Shown: positions 1-5,595 of the stretch, one piece after another
How positions within the stretch are numbered: the first letter of the stretch is position 1
How the letters are laid out: the number at the start of each line of letters is the position of its first letter
IMG/VR virus record: IMGVR_UViG_3300034156_000024
Coordinates: 1-25,483 of that record
Length of the DNA stretch: 25,483 bases
Source of the DNA: a virus
Strand: one strand, 5' to 3'
The notes under the pieces: model-generated
What the model was told of the DNA's origin: nothing
Database searches by the model: none
The model's input: only the letters and a program-made list of their open reading frames with translations
Made by a program: the position numbers and the translations under genes

Positions 1-101
1 GTGAACTGCTGGCCTACATGCGCGAACAACACGGCATGACCCACGCTCAGGCACGAGAAATTTGCCAGCGTTGGGACGTTACCGAAAACGAATACACCTG
101 A
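1..101 (+). CDS. 3' end of an unidentified gene (partial)
   Basis: An open frame enters from the left edge (first full codon at 3) and stops at TGA 99-101, giving the last 32 residues, which begin ELLAYMREQHGMTHAQ and end TENEYT. The stretch is polar, probably helical, with one Cys and one Trp. The next gene starts 10 bases after the stop, so both probably share a transcript. No family is recognised, and with the N-terminus missing no function can be given. Confidence 0.5.
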   Translation, partial: ELLAYMREQHGMTHAQAREICQRWDVTENEYT

Positions 102-111
102 GGGCTTTGAA

Positions 112-546
112 ATGAGAAAGGTAAAACACTGGCTACATATCGTGCTGACAATCCTGACAAGTGGCCTGTGGCTGCCGGTCTATGTGATCCTGTTGGCAAC
201 AACCGAAATGTTCAACCGTGGCTATCGCGAGGGTAAAGCAGCGGGTCGGGTTGCGCGGCAGAATGAGATTGATGAGGAACGCGCAATTCCAAAATCTCAG
301 TGGGTCACCCCGCCTGATTCGCGCACTTTTAACTGCCGCTGTGTCGTAAAACCTATACCCGACGTCAACGAGCCTCAGGTTGGAGCGGACGGTAAGATTT
401 ACGGTTACGCACCAAAAATGGCTGAGCGTGCCAAGTCACCAACCATGCGCTATCTCGACTTGTGCGATTGGCGGCGCGAGTGCAATCCTTTGCCACCAAC
501 CCTTGAAACAGAGTACCAGCAGTTGCATCAGGAGTTTGGGCAATGA
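112..546 (+). CDS. Small membrane-anchored protein with an NCRC motif
   Basis: A 144-residue protein. Residues about 8-30 are hydrophobic and follow a basic start (MRKVKHW), so an N-terminal membrane anchor is likely, with the rest soluble. The soluble part carries SRTFNCRCVVKPIPD at about 65-79. This resembles the C-terminal motif of Mu F-like head proteins, including the one in this window (DDYNCRCTMRPIV), but the rest is unlike that family and the resemblance may be chance. GAGGG at 100-104 is correctly spaced for ATG 112. The stop overlaps the next start (ATGA). It lies among small accessory genes upstream of the replication genes. Function unknown; an accessory envelope protein is one possibility. 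Confidence 0.6.
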   Translation: MRKVKHWLHIVLTILTSGLWLPVYVILLATTEMFNRGYREGKAAGRVARQNEIDEERAIPKSQWVTPPDSRTFNCRCVVKPIPDVNEPQVGADGKIYGYAPKMAERAKSPTMRYLDLCDWRRECNPLPPTLETEYQQLHQEFGQ

Positions 547-920
547 GCGTTGGAACCATCAAACCCGTTGTGAGCGCTGCCGACATTGAAGCGCTGCCGG
601 ATGCCAAGTTGCAGTTGCAAGCACGTGCAGCCCTGGCCGCTGGGTACACTGTGGACGTTCGCCACATTCGTTATGAGTTCATGATTTTTGCGAACGGTAA
701 ACACTTCTACCCGCTGAGCAATTGGGGTCAGTGCGTGCGGTTGATCGTCGATACACAATCGAAATTTAAGGTTCTGGCAGATGGTGCCATTTACACGAGC
801 AGCTATGTCGCGGGGCTCGGGGTCAACTCCGAACGCCGTGAGCCAACCACTGACCCCGAGTATCATCAGCAAATGTGTGACGCAGTGGTCACCAACGTTG
901 CAAAGGGCTGCGCGTTTTGA
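543..920 (+). CDS. Hypothetical phage protein, possibly NinX/DUF2591-like
   Basis: A 125-residue soluble protein. GGAG at 531-534 is correctly spaced for ATG 543, which overlaps the previous stop. The middle (HFYPLSNWGQCVRLI, about 69-83) and a helical C-terminus (QMCDAVVTNVAKG) vaguely recall small phage proteins of the NinX/DUF2591 kind, in which a YxPSxNW segment precedes a C-terminal helix. I regard this as weak. No catalytic motif is evident. Its stop TGA (918-920) overlaps the TTG I propose as the start of the next gene. Confidence 0.6.
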   Translation: MSVGTIKPVVSAADIEALPDAKLQLQARAALAAGYTVDVRHIRYEFMIFANGKHFYPLSNWGQCVRLIVDTQSKFKVLADGAIYTSSYVAGLGVNSERREPTTDPEYHQQMCDAVVTNVAKGCAF

Positions 921-1084
921 ATCAGCGCCCCGCGTTTTACTGGGATGGCGTCAACGCCTGGTTGCGGGGCGCTGCCAAACTTACAAATCCTAACCCGTAC
1001 ATGTCTGAGCAATGGGCTTGGTGGTTGGCGGGTTGGAATGACACGGACATTCAACATGACAAGAAAACCGAACAACACGCGTGA
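917..1084 (+). CDS. Rmf/CrpP-like small protein (first of four), TTG start
   Basis: A 55-residue ORF. It contains FYWDGVNAWLRGAAKLTNPN followed by PYMSEQWAWWLAGWNDTD. This fits the ribosome modulation factor/CrpP pattern: aromatic, then GxxAxxxG, then a C/N-P-Y turn, then WxxGW in a second helix. Known Rmf proteins are about 55 residues, bind the ribosome and promote 100S dimers; the role of phage homologues is not settled. The start is inferred: no ATG precedes the conserved part, and TTG 917-919 overlaps the previous stop, with AAAGGG at 902-907 upstream. It begins a run of four similar genes. Confidence 0.65.
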   Translation: MNQRPAFYWDGVNAWLRGAAKLTNPNPYMSEQWAWWLAGWNDTDIQHDKKTEQHA

Positions 1085-1256
1085 ACAGTGCGCCTTTGAT
1101 AGTGGCGCTCAAAAGGCTCGCATTATTTATCAACCTGAGCTGCCGGTTACCGCTGAGCAGTGGGGCGAGAAGCGTGACCAACGCAACCCGCACAAAAAGA
1201 ACTCCAATGAGTGGCAGTTCTGGAACGATGGTTTTGACTCGGTGAGCGCGCTATGA
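1056..1256 (+). CDS. Rmf/CrpP-like small protein (second of four)
   Basis: A 66-residue ORF from ATG 1056, overlapping the preceding gene by 29 bases. The fold signature is present but stretched: AFDSGAQKARI, a longer middle, then NPHKKNSNEWQFWNDGFDSV. The NP turn and the W(x)nGF end match the Rmf/CrpP pattern, while the extra residues in the middle set it apart from its neighbours. No strong ribosome-binding site precedes 1056, so translational coupling to the upstream gene is likely. The frame is open further upstream (to 945), but that part overlaps gene one and shows no family match. Function unknown. Confidence 0.55.
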   Translation: MTRKPNNTREQCAFDSGAQKARIIYQPELPVTAEQWGEKRDQRNPHKKNSNEWQFWNDGFDSVSAL

Positions 1257-1399
1257 CTCAGACACGTTGGTATCACGGCGGGGCCAGTCAGCGCCGCAAC
1301 GGCAAACCCTGCACACCCCCACCAGCCTGCAAGGATTGGGAACGCCGACACTGGCAGCAGGGTTGGAATGATAAAGATGAGGCAATTAAAAATGCGTGA
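1253..1399 (+). CDS. Rmf/CrpP-like small protein (third of four)
   Basis: A 48-residue ORF starting at ATG 1253, which overlaps the previous stop (ATGA). GGTGAG at 1241-1246 is a suitable ribosome-binding site. The sequence runs WYHGGASQRRNGKPCTPP, then CKDWERRHWQQGWNDKDEA. It keeps the aromatic-GGA start, an NGKPC turn and the WxxGWxD end of the Rmf/CrpP pattern. It shares little identity with its neighbours beyond those positions, so any duplication is old or the genes arrived separately. Function unknown. Confidence 0.6.
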   Translation: MTQTRWYHGGASQRRNGKPCTPPPACKDWERRHWQQGWNDKDEAIKNA

Positions 1400-1580
1400 T
1401 AGTCGGTGGTTCAAAGAAGGTCAGGTGGCAGCCGAGCAGTGCGAAAAAGAAGGCAAGGTGGGTGCGGTTTGCCCTTATGGTGTTAACTCTGCAAAATTCT
1501 ACCTGTGGAACGAGGGTTTCACAGACAAAGTTATAGAAGGCTACAGCAAGACTGTTGACACCCCTGCAGTGAGTGCGTAA
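1392..1580 (+). CDS. Rmf/CrpP-like small protein (fourth of four)
   Basis: A 62-residue ORF. I chose ATG 1392 because GAGG at 1379-1382 is well spaced for it and the protein then starts just before the conserved part; an ATG at 1368 is in frame but lies deep in the upstream gene. The sequence WFKEGQVAAEQCEKEGKVGA, then VCPYGVNSAKFYLWNEGFTD, is the most orthodox Rmf/CrpP match of the four: G-x-x-A, a CPY turn and WxEGF. The C-terminal tail (about 15 residues) is extra. It is the last gene before the terminator at 1618. Confidence 0.65.
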   Translation: MRDSRWFKEGQVAAEQCEKEGKVGAVCPYGVNSAKFYLWNEGFTDKVIEGYSKTVDTPAVSA

Positions 1581-1617
1581 AGTCGCCCGTGCATTGTCAC
1601 TGCCTGTGCTGTACCTG

Positions 1618-1649
1618 GCCCCGATTGCTTCCCCGGCATCGGGGCTTTT
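1618..1649 (+). terminator. Intrinsic terminator after the Rmf-like gene run
   Basis: An 8-bp perfect stem, GCCCCGAT (1618-1625) with ATCGGGGC (1638-1645), a 12-base loop and a TTTT tract. It lies 38 bases after the last Rmf-like stop and ends the first operon of the window. Confidence 0.85.
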
Positions 1650-1660
1650 CTTTGCCTGTC

Positions 1661-1674
1661 ATTTGTGTTCTAGT
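1661..1674 (+). promoter_or_regulatory. Candidate extended -10 promoter upstream of the membrane-protein gene
   Basis: ATTTGTGTTCTAGT can be read as an extended -10 element (TG-N-TCTAGT, 4 of 6 to TATAAT). It sits just after a terminator and 43 bases before the next start codon. The support is that nearly the same sequence recurs after the next terminator (2052-2065). No good -35 box is visible. Inference only. Confidence 0.35.
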
Positions 1675-1717
1675 ACTGACTCTATTTGACCTTTAACCTG
1701 CAATGAGGTGACAAAGT

Positions 1718-1999
1718 ATGAAAATCTTGCGTTCTTTGGGTATGGCTCTCGCACTGCTCGGCGGTCTGGCGTTGGGGGTTGCCTCGCTGGTTGTGGCACC
1801 AATCCTGCGCACCGTGGCCAATGTGTGTGACCGTGCCGCCTGCGGCATCGCCAAGCTGGACTTGGAGCTGGCACACAAGTTCGCCGACAAGGTGACCCTG
1901 AGTGACGACGTGCTGGCAAACATGCAACGCGAGTCGCACGGTTTCCGCCAAAGCTCCGCAGTTGAGCCCGAGGGTCACCAGACCTGGCGCACTGCATAA
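1718..1999 (+). CDS. Small membrane or exported protein in its own transcription unit
   Basis: A 93-residue protein with a strong ribosome-binding site (GAGGTGA, 1705-1711). Residues about 5-31 are hydrophobic and glycine-rich (LGMALALLGGLALGVASLVV), either an N-terminal anchor or an uncleaved signal. The remainder is a mixed helical domain with two nearby cysteines (VCDRAACG). The gene stands alone between two terminators with a candidate promoter in front, the arrangement of an independently expressed accessory gene. Holin or spanin functions are conceivable from the membrane segment but nothing specific supports them. Confidence 0.65.
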   Translation: MKILRSLGMALALLGGLALGVASLVVAPILRTVANVCDRAACGIAKLDLELAHKFADKVTLSDDVLANMQRESHGFRQSSAVEPEGHQTWRTA

Positions 2000-2015
2000 A
2001 GCATAAGCAACAAGA

Positions 2016-2041
2016 AAAGCCCCGTACTCTCGGGGCTTTTT
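2016..2041 (+). terminator. Intrinsic terminator after the membrane-protein gene
   Basis: The stem AAAAGCCCCG / CGGGGCTTTT (2015-2024 with 2031-2040) encloses a 6-base loop (TACTCT) and ends in five T. The flanking A run means it could act on both strands. Confidence 0.85.
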
Positions 2042-2051
2042 AATGCCCGTA

Positions 2052-2065
2052 ATTTGTGGTCTACT
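2052..2065 (+). promoter_or_regulatory. Candidate extended -10 promoter, second copy
   Basis: ATTTGTGGTCTACT differs from the copy at 1661-1674 at two positions and lies at the same distance from its upstream terminator. Read as an extended -10 (TG-N-TCTACT), it would start transcription near 2072, at the head of the structured element described next. Inferred from the repetition; no convincing -35 box. Confidence 0.35.
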
Positions 2066-2071
2066 CACCGG

Positions 2072-2170
2072 CGCCAAGTTCAAATTAATCAGTAAAAAGC
2101 CCGTAGCAATCTGGGCAGGGGTACTGACCCCTGTGAGCTTGGCAGCCATCCAGATTGCTACGGGCTTTTT
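2072..2170 (+). ncRNA. Candidate structured small RNA or leader/attenuator
   Basis: No gene with a credible start occupies this stretch. If transcription begins near 2072 from the candidate promoter, the transcript would be about 100 bases, would fold into the 21-bp stem (2094-2114 with 2150-2170) with an inner 6-bp hairpin (CAGGGG 2116-2121, CCCCTG 2128-2133), and would end at the T tract at 2166-2170. GCCAAG (2073-2078) could also pair with CTTGGC (2138-2143) in the big loop, forming a pseudoknot, though six bases can match by chance. It could be a free small RNA, or a leader controlling read-through into the SLOG and primase genes. The structure is seen; transcription is inferred. Confidence 0.4.
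2094..2170 (+). terminator. Long perfect inverted repeat with terminal T tract
   Basis: Arms 2094-2114 and 2150-2170 are exact reverse complements over 21 bp. The left arm starts AAAAAGCCCGTAGC and the right arm ends GCTACGGGCTTTTT. The 35-base loop holds its own 6-bp hairpin. The A and T tracts at the two ends make it a possible bidirectional terminator. A 21-bp stem is much longer than the two simple terminators upstream, which suggests an added role. Confidence 0.7.
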
Positions 2171-2189
2171 CGTTCATAAGGCAATGACA

Positions 2190-2642
2190 ATGATAATCGC
2201 AGCAACAGGCCACCGGCCTGACAAACTCGGCGGCTATGGGGTAGGCGCTAAAATCAAACTCGGCAGGCTTGCCACTGAATACCTTGTGATCGCAAAGCCC
2301 GAAGCTGTAATAGTTGGGATGGCGCAAGGTTGGGATCAAGCTGTAGGTTTTGCAGCAGTCCGCTTGGGGATCACCGTTCACGCGGCAGTGCCGTTCGAAG
2401 GTCAGGAAAGCCATTGGCCACCCGAGGCGCAAGGTGAGTACCGCAGCCTATTGGCCTGCTGTGCATCCATCACCGTTGTGTTTCCTGGCGGTTACTGCGC
2501 GTACGCTATGCAGTTGCGCAACGAGTGGATGGTTGACCGCTGCAACCAGCTCATGGCGATGTGGGACGGCTCACCCGGTGGGACGGCCAACTGCATCAAG
2601 TACGCCACCAAGCGCGGCGTACCCGTCGTGAACCTCATCTAA
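2190..2642 (+). CDS. SLOG-fold (YpsA/DUF1273-like) protein
   Basis: A 150-residue protein beginning MIIAATGHRPDKLGGY. The TGHRPxKLGG start, the glycine-rich VGMAQGWDQAVGFAAVRLG segment (about 45-63) and FPGGYCAYAMQLRNEWMVD match the Rossmann-like SLOG superfamily (LOG/DprA/YpsA), which is thought to bind nucleotides or nucleotide-derived ligands. The frame is open back to 2043, but that part is the terminator and inverted repeat, so it is not coding. Of the two nearby ATG codons (2184, 2190) the second is properly spaced from AAGG at 2178-2181. The primase follows 15 bases later behind an identical 17-base leader. The ligand and role are unknown. Confidence 0.75.
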   Translation: MIIAATGHRPDKLGGYGVGAKIKLGRLATEYLVIAKPEAVIVGMAQGWDQAVGFAAVRLGITVHAAVPFEGQESHWPPEAQGEYRSLLACCASITVVFPGGYCAYAMQLRNEWMVDRCNQLMAMWDGSPGGTANCIKYATKRGVPVVNLI

Positions 2643-2657
2643 AATAAGGCAATGACA

Positions 2658-5279
2658 ATGCTTGCAACAGCTTTGGCGGGAATGACCGCCATCAATCAAT
2701 GGTTCGTGTGGCGCCTGAGCCCCGATCCTAAAAAGCCGGGGAAGTACCTAAAGGTGCCTGCGCATCCTGACGGTCGAATTGAGTTTGATGAGAACGGGAA
2801 GCTGAAAGGGCCTGACGCCCAAAAGCCGTACGCGTGGTCATCGTTTGAGGTAGCCACGGCTCAGCTACAGCAGCACATGGGGAGGCTTGACGGGTATGTC
2901 TACACGCTCGGTTTTATGGTTACTCGTGATTGCGGTTACTGGTTCCTCGATATCGATTCTTGTGTTGACGGTGCTGGTGCTCTCACACCATGGGCAGCCT
3001 GGTTCTATCAGAACTTGCCCGGTGCATTCTTCGAATACAGCTCAAGCGGGAAGGGCGTCCACTTTCTAGGTCGCGGTTGCCCGCCCGCTGGTCACCGCAC
3101 ACGACCAACTCAGGCTTGGGAAGCTGAGCACCCTGGCAATGACCTTGAGTTCTACACGGGTGGGCGGGGCATTGCGTTCGGCTTGAGTGGGCAGGCTTGG
3201 GGCTCGGCTGATACGCACCTGGGCTCACAAACCCAATACATCGTTGACCAGATTTTCACCCCTGCTGAGTCGACCGGTGTGGCCTTGCTGGGTGATGGAC
3301 CTCGGGCGGATTGGCGCGGCCCTGAGGATGATGACGAATTGATACGCCGCGCCATGCAGTCGCGCAGCGCCGGGGCGATGTTCTCAGGCAAAGCGACCTT
3401 TGCGGACTTGTGGACGTGCAACGTTCAAGCCCTGGCGGCGAGCTACCCGGATGAGGGGCGCAGCGACGGCAAGCCATACGGCGGCACTGAGGTTGACTTT
3501 GCGCTGGCCTCACACCTGGCGTTCTGGACGGGCTGCGATGCTGAGCGGATGGTGCGCCTGATGTGGCGCTCGGGCCTGGTGCGTGACAAGTGGACTGAGC
3601 ACCGCACCTACCTGGCTGAGCTGACCGTTGACCGTGCCTGCAAGCAAACGCGCAACGTGTGCCAGGATAAGGAGACGACACCCAAGCTGGATGCCTCAGT
3701 GACCCTGAGCGCGGGAGTGAGCCGGCAGGAATATTACGACCTCATTATGAGCTGCAACGATGACGCGGACCTGCGCAATGAGGTGGTACCGCAGATTGCC
3801 GCTGACCGCTCGATTGCAATGCTTGACCGGGATTGGCTGGCAGCCGCCATCAAGAAGCGCATGAGCGATTGGGGGTTCCCGGTCAGCATCAGTGACTGCA
3901 AGGCCATGGTGCGCCTGCAGGTGGTCGAGGACGAAGACGGCGGGGTTATCCCTGAGTGGGCCAACCGGCACGTGTATGTCATGGCAACGGATTGCTTCTT
4001 TGACCTGATCACCGCAAGCACGATGAGCCGCACCGCGTTCAACGCGCAATACGAGCGCATGATGCCGCAGAAGCCGAACGGCGACCGTGAGGACGCGGCC
4101 AAGTGGTGCTTGCAGCGTTGGAACACCGCCACCGTGGGCGACACGATGTATCTGCCAGGCAAGGAGCCCATCTTTAATCATGAGGGCCGTTGGTACGCCA
4201 ACCTGTACAGCCCAAGCACGGTGCCGGAAATAGCCTTGGGTTACACGCAGGGCGGTGTTGATGCCATCCAAGCGTTCTTGCGCCACCTGCAGGCGCTGTG
4301 CGGCAACCGGTCTGAGGTGTATTTGAACCTGTTGGACTGGATGGCCTGGTGTGCGCAGAACCCTGGCAAGAAGTGCCGGTATGCACCAATCATCAAAGGC
4401 ATGCCCGGTGACGGCAAGTCGCTCATCATTAACGTCATGCAAGCGGTGATGGGATTTGCCAACGCAACCTCAGTGGGTGCCAAGCTGGTCTGCTCAGATT
4501 TCGGCGACTGGCAGGAAGGGAGCTGCGTTACTGCGTTTGAGGAACTGATGATCACCGGGGCCAAGCGCTATGCCGTGGCCAACGCGATCAAAGAGCCCAT
4601 CACCAACAACACGCTCAAGATTAACCGCAAGGGTCGACCCGCTGGTGCGTCAATTATTAACGTCACTAACTACATCGCCTTTACCAACTTCGTAGACGCG
4701 GTGCCACTTGAGGACAATGACCGGCGGTGGTGGGTGATCTTTTCCCCGTTCAACTCGTTGAGTGGATTGGCAGCAGCGCTGAGCCTGACGACCGAGGGTT
4801 TGACCGCGCACTACGACATGATCTTTGACAGCCTCACGGATAGCCGGCGCGGTGAGTGGCGCAAGTTCTTGGTTGAGTACGCTGTGAGCGAGAATTTCAA
4901 GCCGAACTCAAAAGCCCCTGACACTGATGAGAAGCATGAAATGCAAGCGGGCGGGGAAGACGCCCACGAGGCCGTGGCGCGTCAATGTATTGAAACCGGG
5001 GCCGTTGGTGTCGGTCAGTTCGTTTTAAGCTCTAGCAGCCTAACAGCGGCTATGAGGACTATATGCGTACAGGACGGGTTGGACATTCCTAAAACCACTG
5101 CGGTTAACCACGTGCTTACCCGGATGGGGTTCTCACCTGTACGTCAGCTCAAGTGGGATGGTAAGCCGCACCGTGTTTGGTGGAAGCGCGGCACCGTGGC
5201 CAACAACGACAACGAGACGCTGCGTTCGATGTTGGAGTTGACGAAAATTCAGCACCTTGCAGGATTGGTTAATAATTGA
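2658..5279 (+). CDS. Primase-helicase fusion (AEP-type primase plus SF3/D5-like helicase)
   Basis: About 873 residues; numbering below counts from the alternative ATG at 2652. The N-terminal third looks like an archaeo-eukaryotic (Prim-Pol) primase: the metal-binding pair FLDID at 98-102, SSSGKGVHF at 130-138 and EFYTGGRGIAFG at 166-177. The C-terminal half is an SF3/D5-like helicase: Walker A GMPGDGKS at 583-590, a Walker B-like TAFEELM around 627-633, and a motif C segment YIAFTN at 674-679. Such fusions prime and unwind DNA at phage and plasmid origins, which fits the repeat-rich region right after its stop. AAGG at 2646-2649 favours ATG 2658 as the start. Family DUF5906-like is my best reading. 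Confidence 0.9.
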   Translation: MLATALAGMTAINQWFVWRLSPDPKKPGKYLKVPAHPDGRIEFDENGKLKGPDAQKPYAWSSFEVATAQLQQHMGRLDGYVYTLGFMVTRDCGYWFLDIDSCVDGAGALTPWAAWFYQNLPGAFFEYSSSGKGVHFLGRGCPPAGHRTRPTQAWEAEHPGNDLEFYTGGRGIAFGLSGQAWGSADTHLGSQTQYIVDQIFTPAESTGVALLGDGPRADWRGPEDDDELIRRAMQSRSAGAMFSGKATFADLWTCNVQALAASYPDEGRSDGKPYGGTEVDFALASHLAFWTGCDAERMVRLMWRSGLVRDKWTEHRTYLAELTVDRACKQTRNVCQDKETTPKLDASVTLSAGVSRQEYYDLIMSCNDDADLRNEVVPQIAADRSIAMLDRDWLAAAIKKRMSDWGFPVSISDCKAMVRLQVVEDEDGGVIPEWANRHVYVMATDCFFDLITASTMSRTAFNAQYERMMPQKPNGDREDAAKWCLQRWNTATVGDTMYLPGKEPIFNHEGRWYANLYSPSTVPEIALGYTQGGVDAIQAFLRHLQALCGNRSEVYLNLLDWMAWCAQNPGKKCRYAPIIKGMPGDGKSLIINVMQAVMGFANATSVGAKLVCSDFGDWQEGSCVTAFEELMITGAKRYAVANAIKEPITNNTLKINRKGRPAGASIINVTNYIAFTNFVDAVPLEDNDRRWWVIFSPFNSLSGLAAALSLTTEGLTAHYDMIFDSLTDSRRGEWRKFLVEYAVSENFKPNSKAPDTDEKHEMQAGGEDAHEAVARQCIETGAVGVGQFVLSSSSLTAAMRTICVQDGLDIPKTTAVNHVLTRMGFSPVRQLKWDGKPHRVWWKRGTVANNDNETLRSMLELTKIQHLAGLVNN

Positions 5280-5330
5280 TCAGGTCCCAAGGGTAACAAG
5301 TAGGTCCCAGGTCAAAACAACTTGGGACCC

Positions 5331-5354
5331 GCTGAGAGCCCCGGTTTATAAGGG
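5331..5354 (+). repeat. 24-bp direct repeat, copy 1
   Basis: This 24-base sequence (starting GCTGAGAGCC, ending GTTTATAAGGG) recurs exactly at 5510-5533, 179 bases downstream. Both copies directly follow or lie close to a CTTGGGACC-type site and flank the AT-rich core. Confidence 0.9.
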
Positions 5355-5509
5355 TTTCTTCTCTTTTAGGTCCCAAGGTCCCAAGTAGAAGTAAAAGTAG
5401 CTACACACAAGAGACACAAGATTTATATAGGTGGTCATCATTTGTCGTAGCATGTATGTCATTACGTAATGCATTTAGATATTTTCAACTTGGGACTCGG
5501 GACCTTTTG

Positions 5510-5533
5510 GCTGAGAGCCCCGGTTTATAAGGG
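5510..5533 (+). repeat. 24-bp direct repeat, copy 2
   Basis: Exact second copy of the sequence at 5331-5354. The 9-mer GGTAACAAG, also found at 5292-5300, follows at 5541-5549, so the two edges of the region share several elements. Confidence 0.9.
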
Positions 5534-5595
5534 CTGTAGAGGTAACAAGCTTGGGACCTCCCCTTGGGACCTTTTCTAAATTTGGAGCTGAGAAC

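Larger units (their letters stand above)
5280..5575. other. Candidate replication origin and/or terminase recognition region
   Basis: No gene lies here. The stretch holds nine copies of GGTCCCAAG or its complement CTTGGGACC. Exact copies are at 5283-5291, 5321-5329 (complement), 5369-5377, 5377-5385, 5550-5558 (complement) and 5563-5571 (complement); one-mismatch copies are at 5303-5311, 5489-5497 (complement) and 5496-5504 (complement). Left copies mostly point right and right copies all point left, around an AT-rich core (5386-5488, about one third GC) with the palindrome ATTACGTAAT (5461-5470). Iterons flanking an AT-rich core beside a primase-helicase gene suggest an origin. Repeats directly before a small terminase gene also suggest a cos/pac binding site. 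The sequence alone cannot separate these. Confidence 0.6.

Noticed and set aside
34-51. Shared GMTHAQ between the partial first gene and the scaffold C-terminus (around 13185)
   Set aside because: Only six residues agree, and the surrounding sequence is unrelated; treated as chance.
2043-2189. N-terminal extension of the SLOG gene from ATG 2043
   Set aside because: It would translate the terminator-flanking sequence and the inverted repeat, has no ribosome-binding site, and the family's conserved start (MIIAATGHRP) begins at 2190.
5280-5575. CRISPR-like array
   Set aside because: The repeats are 9 bases long, in both orientations and irregularly spaced.
5551-5595. Upstream TTG start of the small terminase
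   Set aside because: The extra residues come from the GGTCCCAAG repeats; ATG 5596 has a well-spaced GGAG.
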